Shown: positions 1 through 8,031, counted from the first letter of the stretch. The stretch: 21,102 nt of DNA from Desulfovibrionaceae bacterium (GCA_017613475.1 JAGADT010000034.1:1-21102), one strand, 5' to 3'. The notes: a model not told the origin generated them from the sequence alone. Numbers and translations: made by a program.

Positions 1-116
1 GACGGAAGTGTGGCGCGGCGCCCCTAAAAAGCCGGCATAGCAAGCTCCTGCCGCCCAAGGTCACTCATGGGACGTCCTAAGCCCTCCGGGCACGCATTGA
101 ATAAAAGGGGCAATGC
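1..116. other. Left-edge stretch with no assignable gene
   Basis: No convincing coding region or RNA gene is visible here. On the plus strand, one frame entering from the left edge reads to a TAG at 38-40 (ending WRGAPKKPA) and could be the C-terminus of a gene outside the window, but 12 codons cannot be assigned. Short GC-rich self-complementary patches are present, including GGACGTCC at 70-77 and GCCC-TCC-GGGC around 81-91. I see no tRNA-like fold. Confidence 0.3.
94..116 (-). repeat. Inverted repeat directly after the DUF853 gene
   Basis: GCATTG (94-99) and CAATGC (111-116) are a perfect 6-bp inverted repeat with an 11-nt loop, immediately after the TAA stop of the minus-strand ATPase gene. 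In the transcript the U-rich stretch falls in the loop and not after the stem, so this is not a textbook intrinsic terminator. It could stabilise the mRNA 3' end or be chance. Confidence 0.3.
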
Positions 117-1676
117 TTAGCGCTTGCCGCCAAAAAGCCCGCCCAGGATCCCGCGCAGGATGGATTTGCCGACCTCGCGGCCTATGGTCCGCGTAAGCGA
201 GCGGCCAGTCTGCTTCAGCGCGTCATCCAGCATCCCCGCCGCGGAATTTTTGCGGGCTTTCTCCGCTTCGCGGCGGGCGCGGGCTTCTTCGCGCTCCTTC
301 ATCCTGGCGGCTTTTTCCTCTTCCTGGGCGCGGCGCAGGGCTTCCTTAACCTGCCTTGCCTCATCCTGCTTCTGCTGGTCCTGCATGGCACGGGCGGTCA
401 ACAGCTCGTAGGCGGATTCGCGGTCCACCGCCTCATCGTACGCGCCGGCCACCAGGGAATCCTGCATAACGGCCTGGCGCTCCGCGTCATCCACCGGCCC
501 CACCTGCCCTTCCGGCGGCAGCACAAAGGCCCGCTCAACAGGCGCGGGCACACCCTTGCCATCCAAAAACGAAATCAGGGCTTCGCCAACGGCCAACTGC
601 CCGATCACGTCCTCCGTATTGAAGGCGGGGTTGGCCCTGAAAGACTGGGCTGCCGCGCGCACAGCCTTCTGCTCTTTAGGCGTAAAGGCCCTGAGCGCGT
701 GCTGCACGCGGTTGCCAAGCTGCGCGGCCACGGCATCCGGAATATCCACCGGGTTCTGCGTAACAAAATACACGCCCACCCCGCGCGAACGAATAAGCCG
801 CACCACCTGCTCGATTTTTTCCAGCAGCACGTCCGGCGCGTTGCTGAAAAGCAGGTGCGCTTCATCAAAGAACAGCACAAGGCGGGGCAGGGGCGCGTCG
901 CCGCGCTCTGGAAGCTGCTCAAAAAGCTCGGAAAGCAGCCACAAAAGCACGGTCGCGTACATGCGCGGGGAATTCATGAGCTTGTCCGCGGCAAGGATGC
1001 TGATAACCCCGCGGCCGTCCGCATCCGTCTGCATCAAATCGCCCATGTCCAGCGCGGGCTCGCCAAAAAAGAGGTCCGCTCCCTGCTCCTCAAGCTGGAG
1101 CAGCGAGCGCTGAATGGCGCCCACGCTGGCAGGGGAAATATTGCCGTAGCGCAGCTTGTACTCCATCCGCGCCTCGCCCGCATGCTGGGCCATGGCTCGC
1201 AGGTCCTTGAGGTCCAGAAGAAGCAGACCCTTGTCATCGGCAATATGGAAGATGGCGGACAAAACGCCGCTCTGCACCTCGCTCAAATTCATGAGCCGGG
1301 AAAGGAGGAGCGGGCCAAGCTGGCTGACCGTCGCGCGGACAGGGTGCCCCTTTTCCCCAAAAACATCCCAGAAGCACACGGGAAAGCCGCGGTTGGCATA
1401 GCCCTTTTCCCTAAGGCCAAGAAGCTCAATGCGCTCGGCAATCTTGCCTTTGGGTGCGCCTGCCTTGCACACGCCGGAAAGGTCGCCCTTGATGTCCGTC
1501 ATAAAAACAGGAACGCCAAGCGAGCTGAAGGTTTCGGCCATGGTCTGGAGCGTTACGGTTTTGCCCGTGCCGGTGGCCCCGGCAATAAGCCCGTGGCGGT
1601 TGGCCATTTCAGGCAAAAGGTACAGGTCCTGCTTCTCACTGGCGGCAACAAAGGCGCGGCGGGCAGCATCAAGCAT
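117..1676 (-). CDS. DUF853 (YjgR-type) HerA-like P-loop ATPase
   Basis: This encodes a cytoplasmic ATPase of the DUF853 family, related to the HerA/FtsK group of DNA-translocating ATPases; the cellular role of the family is poorly defined. A Walker A motif GATGTGKT lies at about residues 33-40 and a Walker [13 protein letters not shown] at about residue 270. The C-terminal ~100 residues contain a long Glu/Arg/Lys/Ala-rich helix (probable coiled coil) and end in a Gly-rich basic tail. Length (519 aa) matches E. coli YjgR (about 500). I chose the ATG at 1676 because AAGGAG (1689-1684) lies 7 nt upstream; the ATG at 1697, seven codons earlier, has its purine tract only about 3 nt away. The gene follows the CNNM-like gene by under 30 nt and is probably co-transcribed and coupled with it. 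The family call is secure; substrate and role are not. Confidence 0.9.
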   Translation of the reverse strand: MLDAARRAFVAASEKQDLYLLPEMANRHGLIAGATGTGKTVTLQTMAETFSSLGVPVFMTDIKGDLSGVCKAGAPKGKIAERIELLGLREKGYANRGFPVCFWDVFGEKGHPVRATVSQLGPLLLSRLMNLSEVQSGVLSAIFHIADDKGLLLLDLKDLRAMAQHAGEARMEYKLRYGNISPASVGAIQRSLLQLEEQGADLFFGEPALDMGDLMQTDADGRGVISILAADKLMNSPRMYATVLLWLLSELFEQLPERGDAPLPRLVLFFDEAHLLFSNAPDVLLEKIEQVVRLIRSRGVGVYFVTQNPVDIPDAVAAQLGNRVQHALRAFTPKEQKAVRAAAQSFRANPAFNTEDVIGQLAVGEALISFLDGKGVPAPVERAFVLPPEGQVGPVDDAERQAVMQDSLVAGAYDEAVDRESAYELLTARAMQDQQKQDEARQVKEALRRAQEEEKAARMKEREEARARREAEKARKNSAAGMLDDALKQTGRSLTRTIGREVGKSILRGILGGLFGGKR

Positions 1677-1705
1677 GGCAATTCTCCTTTGAGGCATGGC
1701 CTCCT

Positions 1706-2764
1706 TTATAACTTCATCCCTTCATTCAGCGTCCGGCGCCTAGATTCCCTGGCGGCGGCCCTAAGGTCAGCTACGGCATCGCTTTCATCCACAATTTCCT
1801 GCCCCAGCATCTCTTCAATAACATCCTCAAGGGAAAGCACGCCGGCGAGGCCCCCAAACTCATCCAGCACAACAAACAGGTGGTGCCTGGAGCCAAGGAA
1901 CTTCTTGAGCATCCTGTCCAACGTCTGGCTTTCCAACACAAATTCCACGGACTGCATCAGGCTGCCAAGCGTGCACGAATCCCTCTTTTCGGCCATGGCC
2001 TTTGCGATGTGGCGGAAAAGCACAATGCCCACGATGTCTTCATTGTCATCATCGTATACGGGAATGCGGCTGTAGTTCCAAATGCCCGGGTGCCGGTAGG
2101 CCTCGGCCACCGTCATGCTTTCCGGCAGCGAAAAGACCATGGTCCGGGGCGTCATGATTTCATGCACGTGCTTGGAATCCAGCGTGAGGATATTGAGGAT
2201 GGCGTCTTCCTCATAGGCCTGGATCTGCCCTGACCGCCTGGAAAGGCTGGCCAGCGCGCGGATATCTTCTTCCGTGGCCGCGGGATTATGCGCATTCCTT
2301 CGGGAAACCAGGCGCGTCAGGAGGCCTGAAAACCAGATGAACGGCAAAAACAGCACGACAAGACCCTTCAGGGGCCTTGCCATGACCCTGGCAATGGATG
2401 TGGAGCAGGTAACGCCCAGCGTCTTGGGAATGATTTCGCCAAAGGCCAGGATCAGGAGCGTAAAGATCGCCGCGAACCAGCCTGTTCCGGCCTCGCTGAG
2501 CGCCCCGGCGGCCAGCGCGCCGGCAAAGGAGGCTCCGGCTGTGTTGGCAATAGTGTTCAGCGTCAGCACAGCGGCAATGGGCCGGCTGACATCGCTCCTC
2601 AGTTCAGCAAGGATGCGGCCGCTGCCTGAACCTGCGGCGCGCAGCGTTTCTATGTGGGTCACAGGCACAGAATACAGCGCCGCCTCCATCATGGAGCACA
2701 GCGCGGAAACGAGGACAACGCCGCCTGCAGTAAGAATCAGTGTAAGCATACGCTGCACAGGCAA
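1706..2764 (-). CDS. DUF21/CBS-domain (CNNM/CorC-like) membrane protein
   Basis: This is an inner-membrane protein of the CNNM/CorC family, whose characterised members take part in Mg2+ (and Co2+) export. About four hydrophobic segments form the DUF21 domain (near residues 6-28, 60-90, 93-118 and 125-150), including the family-typical [10 protein letters not shown] stretch. A CBS pair follows, from [13 protein letters not shown] (about residue 203) to about 325, with the second CBS carrying [24 protein letters not shown]. The protein ends about 25 residues later, so the C-terminal CorC_HlyC domain found in many relatives is absent. The start is taken as TTG at 2764, with AGGAG (2779-2775) 10 nt upstream; GTG at 2758 and ATG at 2749 are in frame but further from the ribosome-binding site. 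The transported ion is inferred from the family only. Confidence 0.88.
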   Translation of the reverse strand: MPVQRMLTLILTAGGVVLVSALCSMMEAALYSVPVTHIETLRAAGSGSGRILAELRSDVSRPIAAVLTLNTIANTAGASFAGALAAGALSEAGTGWFAAIFTLLILAFGEIIPKTLGVTCSTSIARVMARPLKGLVVLFLPFIWFSGLLTRLVSRRNAHNPAATEEDIRALASLSRRSGQIQAYEEDAILNILTLDSKHVHEIMTPRTMVFSLPESMTVAEAYRHPGIWNYSRIPVYDDDNEDIVGIVLFRHIAKAMAEKRDSCTLGSLMQSVEFVLESQTLDRMLKKFLGSRHHLFVVLDEFGGLAGVLSLEDVIEEMLGQEIVDESDAVADLRAAARESRRRTLNEGMKL

Positions 2765-2848
2765 AAAACGCCCGCTCCTGGGGCATTGCCCCCTTTTATT
2801 TTTCTCCCTCTTACGCGCCCTGGGAGTCCTCTGCTCCTGCGCCTGAGT

Positions 2849-2865
2849 AAAAGCGCCAGCGGCGC
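2849..2865 (-). terminator. Small hairpin plus U4 after dtd (possible weak terminator)
   Basis: On the minus strand GCGCC-GCT-GGCGC (2865-2853) is followed by TTTT (2852-2849), just beyond the dtd stop codon. The stem is only 5 bp with a triloop, so it may pass readthrough into the CNNM-like gene downstream. Confidence 0.35.
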
Positions 2866-2869
2866 CGCT

Positions 2870-3358
2870 TCAGGCGCCAAACAGCTCATCGGAATCCCAA
2901 AACAGGGTGACAGGGCCCCAGTTTACCAGAGAAACCTCCATGTATGCGCCAAACACGCCGCACTGCAGGCGTTCGCCAAGCCTCCCGCGCAGTTCCTCGA
3001 CCAGCCGTTCATACAAGGTCCTGGCGGTATCCGGGGGCGCGGCATCATCAAAGCCGGGGCGGCGCCCGCGGCGGCAGTTCGCGTACAGGGTGAACTGGGA
3101 AACAAGGAGGAGCCCGCCTCCCGCGTCTTCCAGCGAGAGGTTCATTTTCCCCTTGTCATCAGAAAAGATCCGGACCTGGAGGAGCTTGTCGATCATGGCG
3201 CGCCAGGCCCTCGTGCCAGGCAGGCCAGGGCCGTCGCCGGAGCCAAAGCCAACCAGCACCACAAGTCCGGGGCCAATGCGGCCGGAAATTGCCTTTCCGC
3301 CACCGGGCGTTTCCGCAGCAACCTGCCCTTCAAGCACCCTCTGGATCAAAAAGCGCAT
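2870..3358 (-). CDS. dtd: D-aminoacyl-tRNA deacylase (DTD)
   Basis: DTD is a cytoplasmic homodimer that hydrolyses D-amino acids (and glycine mis-charged on tRNA-Ala) from tRNA, protecting translation. The 162-residue product (E. coli 145) has the signature LLLVSQFTLYAN at about residues 83-94 and, near the C-terminus, GVFGAYMEVSLVNWGPVT, which contains the cross-subunit Gly-cisPro (GP) motif. Oddly, the residue before GP is Trp, where the family motif is usually NDGPVT. The ATG at 3358 overlaps the stop of the upstream ligase gene in TGATG, and AAGGA lies 6 nt upstream, so translation is probably coupled. The family is clear from the two motifs and the length. Confidence 0.93.
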   Translation of the reverse strand: MRFLIQRVLEGQVAAETPGGGKAISGRIGPGLVVLVGFGSGDGPGLPGTRAWRAMIDKLLQVRIFSDDKGKMNLSLEDAGGGLLLVSQFTLYANCRRGRRPGFDDAAPPDTARTLYERLVEELRGRLGERLQCGVFGAYMEVSLVNWGPVTLFWDSDELFGA

Positions 3359-5088
3359 CAGGCGTCCTTCTGCCCGGCTTCCTCAGCGGACCTGCGTTCT
3401 TCCTCCTCACGCAGCACCCGCCGCAGGACCTTGCCGACAAGGCTCTTGGGCAGCTCCTCGCGGAATTCTATGAGCCGCGGCACCTTGTATGACGCCAGCT
3501 TCTTGCGGCAGAAGGAAACGACCTCCGGGACCGTTAGCGTTTCGCCTTCCTTGGGCACGATGTAGGCCTTGATGGTTTCCCCGCGCGAACGGTGGCTTAC
3601 GCCAACGGCAACGGCCTCGCGGATTTTGGGATGCTGGTGCAGGACTTCATCAATTTCACGCGGATACACATTGTACCCGCCAACGATGATCAGGTCTTTC
3701 TTGCGGTCCAGAATGTAAAAATAGCCGTCTTCGTCCATGGTGGCGATATCGCCGGTATGCAGCCAGCCATCGACCAGGGTCGCCGCCGTTTCCTCAGGCT
3801 GGTTCCAGTAGCCCTTCATGACCTGGGGACCGCGGATCACCAGCTCGCCGGACTGGCCGGGGGGAAGCACGGTGACGCCGTCCTTCATATCCACAATGCG
3901 GGCGTCGGTGCCCGGCAGCGGGCAGCCTATGGAACCCGCCTTATGCACCCCGTGGGGAGGGTTAATGTGCGTAACAGGGGAGGCCTCCGTAAGGCCAAAG
4001 CCCTCGATGATGGACACGCCCGTGACTTCCTCAAAGCGCTTCATCCATTCCAGAGGCATGGGCGCGGAGCCGGAAATGCACAGGCGGATGTCGCGCAGGC
4101 TCTCCTTATCCAGATTTTTCTGCTGGAGCAGGGAAATGTAAACGGAAGGCGCCCCGGGGAAAAAGGTGAAATGGTATTTTTTAAAGGCCTCCAGCATATC
4201 GCCCTGCACATAGCGCGGCATGGGCACAACCTTGCAGCCAATCCGCACGGCAAGCAGGAGGCACAAAGTCAGCCCGAACACATGGAAAAGGGGCATCAGC
4301 GCCAGCATGACCTGGTTTTCCCACTGCTCCTCGGTCTGCGCCCTGAAGGTCTGCTCCACTTGGGCCTGGAAGTTCCTGTGCGTCAGGATGGCGCCCTTGG
4401 AACGCCCCGTGGTGCCGCCGGTGTACTGGATCACGGCCGGCGTTTCAGCAGGGTTTTCCGCAGGGTCCGAAAGGCGCTCGGAACCGGAAAGCATATCTTT
4501 CCAGCGGACCACGCCCCTGCCGTCAAAAGGAATGTCCACCCAGCTCCCGTTACGGCGCGCAGAAAAGGCCTGGAGCCAGTTCATCGGGAAATCCAGGGAA
4601 TCCATAATCCGGGTTACGTAGCAGACCTTCAGCCCCAGGGATTCGCGCAGGGAGGAAATTTTGGACCAGAACACATCCAGAAGGATCATGTGCTCCACGC
4701 CGGCGTCCTTAACCAGGTGCGTGAGCTCCGATTCCATGTACAGGGGGTTGGTCATCACGGCAACGGCGCCGGCCTTCTGCACGCCCCAAAAGGCAATGAA
4801 GCTCTGCGGAAGGTTGGGCAGCATGATGGCAACCCTGTCCCCCTTCCCTACCCCGTGCCTGCGCAGGGACGCCGCGAAGATTTCCGCCTTTTTCTTCAGC
4901 CCGGCAAAGGTGATGCTCTGGTTCTGGAAGGTCACGGCCACGCGCTTGGGCCAGCGGCCCGCAGCCTCATCAAGCAAATCCGTGATCGGCCCTTCGGGCA
5001 CGGTAATATCATGCGGCATGGCCTCGTCGTAATGCGCATACCAGGGACGCTTGGCATTTGGCTCTAAAAACGAGAAGGGCTGCTTCAT
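3358..5088 (-). CDS. fadD: Long-chain fatty acid-CoA ligase (FadD-like)
   Basis: This ATP-dependent acyl-CoA synthetase (ANL superfamily) activates a fatty acid via an acyl-adenylate and transfers it to CoA. Motifs run in the expected order: phosphate-binding loop YTGGTTGRSKG at about residues 220-230, GFGLTEASPV at about 362, DGWLHTGDIATMDEDGYFYILDR at about 440-460 followed by KKDLIIVGGYNVYPREIDEVL, and the C-terminal catalytic lysine region PKSLVGKVLRR at about 548. The length of 576 aa is typical. I chose the ATG at 5088 (MKQPFSFLEP...); a frame extension to 5178 adds 30 residues unlike the family and crosses a hairpin. The ribosome-binding site is weak (AGAGAG, 7 nt away). The gene overlaps dtd by 1 nt downstream. 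Chain-length preference cannot be read from the sequence. Confidence 0.93.
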   Translation of the reverse strand: MKQPFSFLEPNAKRPWYAHYDEAMPHDITVPEGPITDLLDEAAGRWPKRVAVTFQNQSITFAGLKKKAEIFAASLRRHGVGKGDRVAIMLPNLPQSFIAFWGVQKAGAVAVMTNPLYMESELTHLVKDAGVEHMILLDVFWSKISSLRESLGLKVCYVTRIMDSLDFPMNWLQAFSARRNGSWVDIPFDGRGVVRWKDMLSGSERLSDPAENPAETPAVIQYTGGTTGRSKGAILTHRNFQAQVEQTFRAQTEEQWENQVMLALMPLFHVFGLTLCLLLAVRIGCKVVPMPRYVQGDMLEAFKKYHFTFFPGAPSVYISLLQQKNLDKESLRDIRLCISGSAPMPLEWMKRFEEVTGVSIIEGFGLTEASPVTHINPPHGVHKAGSIGCPLPGTDARIVDMKDGVTVLPPGQSGELVIRGPQVMKGYWNQPEETAATLVDGWLHTGDIATMDEDGYFYILDRKKDLIIVGGYNVYPREIDEVLHQHPKIREAVAVGVSHRSRGETIKAYIVPKEGETLTVPEVVSFCRKKLASYKVPRLIEFREELPKSLVGKVLRRVLREEEERRSAEEAGQKDA

Positions 5089-5112
5089 ACGGATTCTCTC
5101 TGATATCAGGCT

Positions 5113-5130
5113 CCGGCTTGCATAAGCCGG
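5113..5130 (-). repeat. Perfect 7-bp hairpin upstream of the acyl-CoA ligase
   Basis: CCGGCTT (5113-5119) and AAGCCGG (5124-5130) pair perfectly around the tetraloop GCAT. The hairpin lies 24 nt ahead of the ligase start, between it and ispDF. No U tract follows, so it is more likely a leader or spacer structure than a terminator. Confidence 0.4.
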
Positions 5131-5193
5131 GCAAAGAATTGAATGGGAATGGTGAACAGATACGGTCTTTTCACGCAAAAAACAAGGCTTGGG

Positions 5194-6396
5194 CTACCCG
5201 CGGGTCTGGCGCCCCGTGGCAACGGCCACGGACTTGATGCCCTGGCAGCTTCCTGTAAAGCCAAGCCCTTCTTCCGTAGTGGCCTTTACGTTGACGCTTT
5301 CCACGCCAAGACCAAGAAGACGGGCAAGGTTTTTGCGGATTTCCTCACGGTGAGGCCCAACCTTGGGGCGCTGCGCGATAACGGTCACATCCACATGCTC
5401 CAGGCTGAAGCCCTTTTCCCTTGCAAGGGTCATCACCTCATCCAGCAGGACGCAGGAAGAAACGTTATCCAGAGCCGGGTCCGCATCTGGGAAAAGCTGG
5501 CCGATATCGCCGCCGCCCACGCAGCCCAGGAGGGCATCCATCAGGGCATGCAGCAGCACATCCCCGTCAGAATGCGCCCGCACGGCAAAGCCGCCCTCAG
5601 GAACAGCAACGCCCCCCAGCCTGAGCGGCCTTGCCCTCGCTTCCTCAGGATCCGTGTAGGCATGGACATCGTACCCATAGCCCACGCGGACCACCGACGG
5701 AGCAGATTTTTCTTCCAGCATCGCCAAATCCTCTGCCCGTGTGATTTTTGCATTGCCGGGCTCACCTTCCACCAGGCGCACAGGCACGCCGCAGCGCTCC
5801 AGCAGCATGGCGTCATCCGTAACATCCCAGCCTTCATTCAGGGCCCTGGCATGGGAGGCGCGCAGAGTGACAAGCAAAAAGCCCTGGGGCGTCTGCACAG
5901 CCTTAAGCGTTTCCCTGTCAGGCGTATGCGCGACCTCTCCGTCCCGCACAACCTTGATGGTATCCGTCACAGGGATTCCAGGGATCACTCCCGCTGCGCC
6001 TTTTTCCAGCTCATCCAGCACCCTGTTGCAGAGCGCGGGCGAAGCAAACGGGCGCGCCGCATCATGGATAAGCACATGGGTTGCCTCATCCGGCAGGGCT
6101 GCAAGCCCATTGCACACGGAATCCTGCCGCCGTTTTCCGCCGGCAGCAAAGCGGCACGGAAGGCCCAGGGAAGCCTTTGCCGACAAGGCGGCAGCCCTGG
6201 CCCGCTCCTCTGCAAGCAGCGCCTCAGGGAAAACAAACACAAGGCCCTTCAGCCTGGCGCAGCGGGCCAAAAGCAGGGCCGAGGCCCAGTACAGCGGTGC
6301 GCCGCGCCATGCAAGAAACTGCTTGGATACGCCGCCGGAAGCGGAAAGCAGGCGTTCTCCGCGGCCTGCCGCCACAATAATTCCCCATGCGTTCAT
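5194..6396 (-). CDS. ispDF: Bifunctional IspD-IspF (MEP pathway)
   Basis: This fusion carries two steps of the methylerythritol phosphate route to isoprenoids: CTP:MEP cytidylyltransferase (IspD, N-terminal) and 2-C-methylerythritol 2,4-cyclodiphosphate synthase (IspF, C-terminal). IspD (about 1-225) shows IIVAAGRGERL, SKQFL, GGKRRQDSVCNGL, HDAARPF (about 111), VTDTIK, QTPQGF and TDDA. IspF (about 232-400) shows the metal ligands in GYGYDVH and SDGDVLLHA, then GDIGQLFPDAD and NVKATTEEGLGFTG; the usual TTTE and GRGEG are TTEE and GSCQG here. The start at 6396 puts Met just before the AAG loop as in relatives; ATG at 6408 (four residues longer) has AGGCGG 6 nt upstream and is a fair alternative. 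A terminator separates it from hisS, so it probably has its own promoter, which I could not locate. Confidence 0.96.
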   Translation of the reverse strand: MNAWGIIVAAGRGERLLSASGGVSKQFLAWRGAPLYWASALLLARCARLKGLVFVFPEALLAEERARAAALSAKASLGLPCRFAAGGKRRQDSVCNGLAALPDEATHVLIHDAARPFASPALCNRVLDELEKGAAGVIPGIPVTDTIKVVRDGEVAHTPDRETLKAVQTPQGFLLVTLRASHARALNEGWDVTDDAMLLERCGVPVRLVEGEPGNAKITRAEDLAMLEEKSAPSVVRVGYGYDVHAYTDPEEARARPLRLGGVAVPEGGFAVRAHSDGDVLLHALMDALLGCVGGGDIGQLFPDADPALDNVSSCVLLDEVMTLAREKGFSLEHVDVTVIAQRPKVGPHREEIRKNLARLLGLGVESVNVKATTEEGLGFTGSCQGIKSVAVATGRQTRG

Positions 6397-6416
6397 CCAG
6401 ACCCCCATGAAGCGCC

Positions 6417-6464
6417 GCCTGGCAGGGCGCCAGGCATGCCCGAAACGCGCCTGTGCCCGGCGCG
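6417..6464 (-). repeat. Two perfect hairpins in the ispDF leader
   Basis: GCCTGGC (6417-6423) pairs with GCCAGGC (6429-6435) around a 5-nt loop, and CGCGCC (6446-6451) pairs with GGCGCG (6459-6464) around a 7-nt loop. In the minus-strand transcript the nearer hairpin ends 8 nt before the ATG at 6408, and its 3' arm contains part of the AGGCGG Shine-Dalgarno-like sequence. Such stems also arise by chance in GC-rich DNA. Confidence 0.4.
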
Positions 6465-6483
6465 CCGCGATTTTTGCACAAAC

Positions 6484-6517
6484 AAAAGGCGCACCGCGTT
6501 AAAAAAACGGATGCGCC
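6484..6517 (-). terminator. Intrinsic terminator of hisS
   Basis: On the minus strand, GGCGCA-T-CCG (6517-6508) pairs with CGG-TGCGCC (6496-6488), with one bulged T and an 11-nt T-rich loop, and is followed by TTTT. It begins 8 nt after the hisS stop codon, and further T runs surround the stem. Confidence 0.7.
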
Positions 6518-6524
6518 AAAAAAA

Positions 6525-7778
6525 CTACAGGCTGGCCCCCGAGAGGCGGGACAAAACCTCGGGCTGCGGCAAAGAGGTCTGCTCGCCGCTGTCCATATCT
6601 TTCAAGGTGACAGTGCCGGCGGCAAATTCGTCCGTGCCCAGGATCAGGGCATAGCGGGCGCCGGATTTGCCGGCCTGCCGCATGGAGCTCTTCATGCTCC
6701 TGGCGGTGAAGCCCATTTCCCCGGTCAGGCCGGCGTCGCGCAGCTTCTGGACCAGCAGGAAAGCGTCATCCCTGGCGGCCTCGTCCAGGACAGCCATGTA
6801 AAAATCAGGGCGGGCAGGCGTTCTTTCAGGCATCAGGAGGGCAAGGCGCTCCATGCCGCAGGCAAAGCCGAGCCCCGGCGTTGCGGGGCCGCCCAGCTGG
6901 GAAATCAGCCCGTCGTAGCGGCCGCCCCCGGCCACGGTCCCCTGGGCGCCGATCTGGTCAGAAACGATTTCAAAGGTTGTGCGCACATAATAATCCAGCC
7001 CGCGCACCAGCCTGTGATTGACCACATAGGGCACGCCGGCCTTTTCCAGCAGGCGCAGCACCGTTTCAAAATGCGCGCGGCAGTCGGGGCAGTTGGCATC
7101 AAGGATGTGCGGGGCGTCAGCCGTCAGCTCCTTGCAGCCGGGGACCTTGCAGTCCAGCACACGCAGGGGGTTGGTTTCCATGCGCCGGCGGCAGTCTTCG
7201 CAAAGCCCGTCCTGCGGCAGGGAACAAAGCCACTGATGCAGGCGCTCACGATACACGGGGCGGCAGGAGGGGCAGCCCAGGGAATTGACCTGCAGAGACA
7301 AATCCTTCAAATCCAGGGCCGTCAGAAAACGCATGGCCATGATGAGCAGCTCGGCATCCGCCGCCGGCTCCACGGGGCCCAGGCATTCGCAGTTCAGCTG
7401 ATGGAACTGGCGCAGGCGCCCTTTCTGGGGGCGCTCATAGCGGAACATGGGGCCGGTGGTGAAAACCTTGGTTACGGCATCGGGCGCGCACCGCCCGTGC
7501 TCAATGCAGGCGCGCATGACGCCGGCAGTCGCCTCAGGGCGCATGGTCAGGGAACGCCCCTTGCGGTCGGGGAAGGTGTACATTTCCTTCTGCACCACAT
7601 CAGTTTCCGTGCCGATGCCCCTGCAGAAAAGCTCGGTATGCTCAAGCACCGGCGTTCTCAGCTCAGTATAGCCGTAACGAAAAAAAATCTCCCTGGCGAC
7701 GCGCTCAATATAGGTAAACGTATCGCTCTCGGGAGAAAAACGGTCCTCAAAACCCTTGATGGCGGTAAGTGTGCTCAT
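6525..7778 (-). CDS. hisS: Histidyl-tRNA synthetase
   Basis: HisRS is a class II synthetase that charges tRNA-His. Visible motifs: motif 1 region TELRTPVLEHTELFCRGIG and TMRPEATAGVMRA; motif 2 FRYERPQKGRLRQFHQLNCE; histidine-binding LVRGLDYYVRTTFEI; GGRYDGLISQLGG; motif 3 GLGFACGMERLALLM; then an anticodon-binding C-terminal domain. At 417 aa it has the normal bacterial length. The insertion region (about residues 168-230) carries eight cysteines as CPSC, CEDC, CKVPGC and CPDC, a pattern that could bind zinc. The ATG at 7778 has no strong Shine-Dalgarno sequence. A good sigma70 promoter lies just upstream and a terminator just downstream, so hisS is probably monocistronic. Confidence 0.97.
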   Translation of the reverse strand: MSTLTAIKGFEDRFSPESDTFTYIERVAREIFFRYGYTELRTPVLEHTELFCRGIGTETDVVQKEMYTFPDRKGRSLTMRPEATAGVMRACIEHGRCAPDAVTKVFTTGPMFRYERPQKGRLRQFHQLNCECLGPVEPAADAELLIMAMRFLTALDLKDLSLQVNSLGCPSCRPVYRERLHQWLCSLPQDGLCEDCRRRMETNPLRVLDCKVPGCKELTADAPHILDANCPDCRAHFETVLRLLEKAGVPYVVNHRLVRGLDYYVRTTFEIVSDQIGAQGTVAGGGRYDGLISQLGGPATPGLGFACGMERLALLMPERTPARPDFYMAVLDEAARDDAFLLVQKLRDAGLTGEMGFTARSMKSSMRQAGKSGARYALILGTDEFAAGTVTLKDMDSGEQTSLPQPEVLSRLSGASL

Positions 7779-7823
7779 GGTGGATTTGTCCAGTTGGAAT
7801 ATAAAATTTCCCCAAAAAAATTT

Positions 7824-7852
7824 ATTTTATCCCGCAGATCCTAAAATGTCAA
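7824..7852 (-). promoter_or_regulatory. Sigma70-type promoter for hisS
   Basis: On the minus strand a perfect -35 TTGACA (7852-7847) is separated by 17 nt from the -10 TAAAAT (7829-7824). The predicted start is near 7817, giving a leader of about 38 nt. An AT-rich inverted repeat (ATAAAAT 7801-7807, ATTTTAT 7824-7830) spans the -10 and the start region and could be an operator or chance in AT-rich DNA. Confidence 0.8.
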
Positions 7853-7910
7853 AACATCATGGCGGACAGCGCCTGAAAACAGGAAGGGGATTCCCGCAAT
7901 TTTTTGCAAA

Positions 7911-8009
7911 GGCGCTTTCCAGTCCTTGCCAAGCGCCCCGTCTAAAGCTACCTTAAACAACCCGCCGGTCCTTCCGGCGCGGGAGGCCGGAAGCACACCG
8001 CAAGCCGGC
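7911..8009 (+). other. Vor operon upstream region with three hairpins and a weak promoter candidate
   Basis: Three short stems lie ahead of the oxidoreductase operon: GGCGCTT/AAGCGCC (7911-7917, 7931-7937), CGCCGG/CCGGCG (7963-7968, 7974-7979) and GCCGG/CCGGC (7986-7990, 8005-8009). A weak promoter candidate, TTGCCA (7927-7932), 17 nt, TACCTT (7950-7955), overlaps the first. No known riboswitch consensus is recognisable. The operon's first gene has AAGGA at 8018-8022, 9 nt from its ATG. Confidence 0.3.
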
Positions 8010-8031
8010 GCTACTTCAAGGAAAACACGGT

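Noticed and set aside
1..116. Possible tRNA or tmRNA at the left edge
   Set aside because: No acceptor stem, T-loop GGTTC-type sequence or cloverleaf could be drawn on either strand.
699..2075. 458-codon plus-strand open frame across the ATPase and CNNM-like genes
   Set aside because: It lies antisense to two well-supported genes, spans their junction, shows no recognisable domain and has a His/Arg/Ala-rich shadow composition typical of GC-rich codon bias.
3592..5067. 491-codon plus-strand open frame antisense to the acyl-CoA ligase
   Set aside because: The minus strand has all ANL-family motifs in order; the antisense product is low-complexity in His, Gly and Arg and has no family motif.
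5143..6654. 503-codon plus-strand open frame antisense to ispDF
   Set aside because: Fully explained by the IspD-IspF gene on the other strand; it also crosses the hisS terminator.
6453..7844. 463-codon plus-strand open frame antisense to hisS
   Set aside because: HisRS motifs 1-3 are intact on the minus strand; the antisense frame also runs over the hisS promoter.
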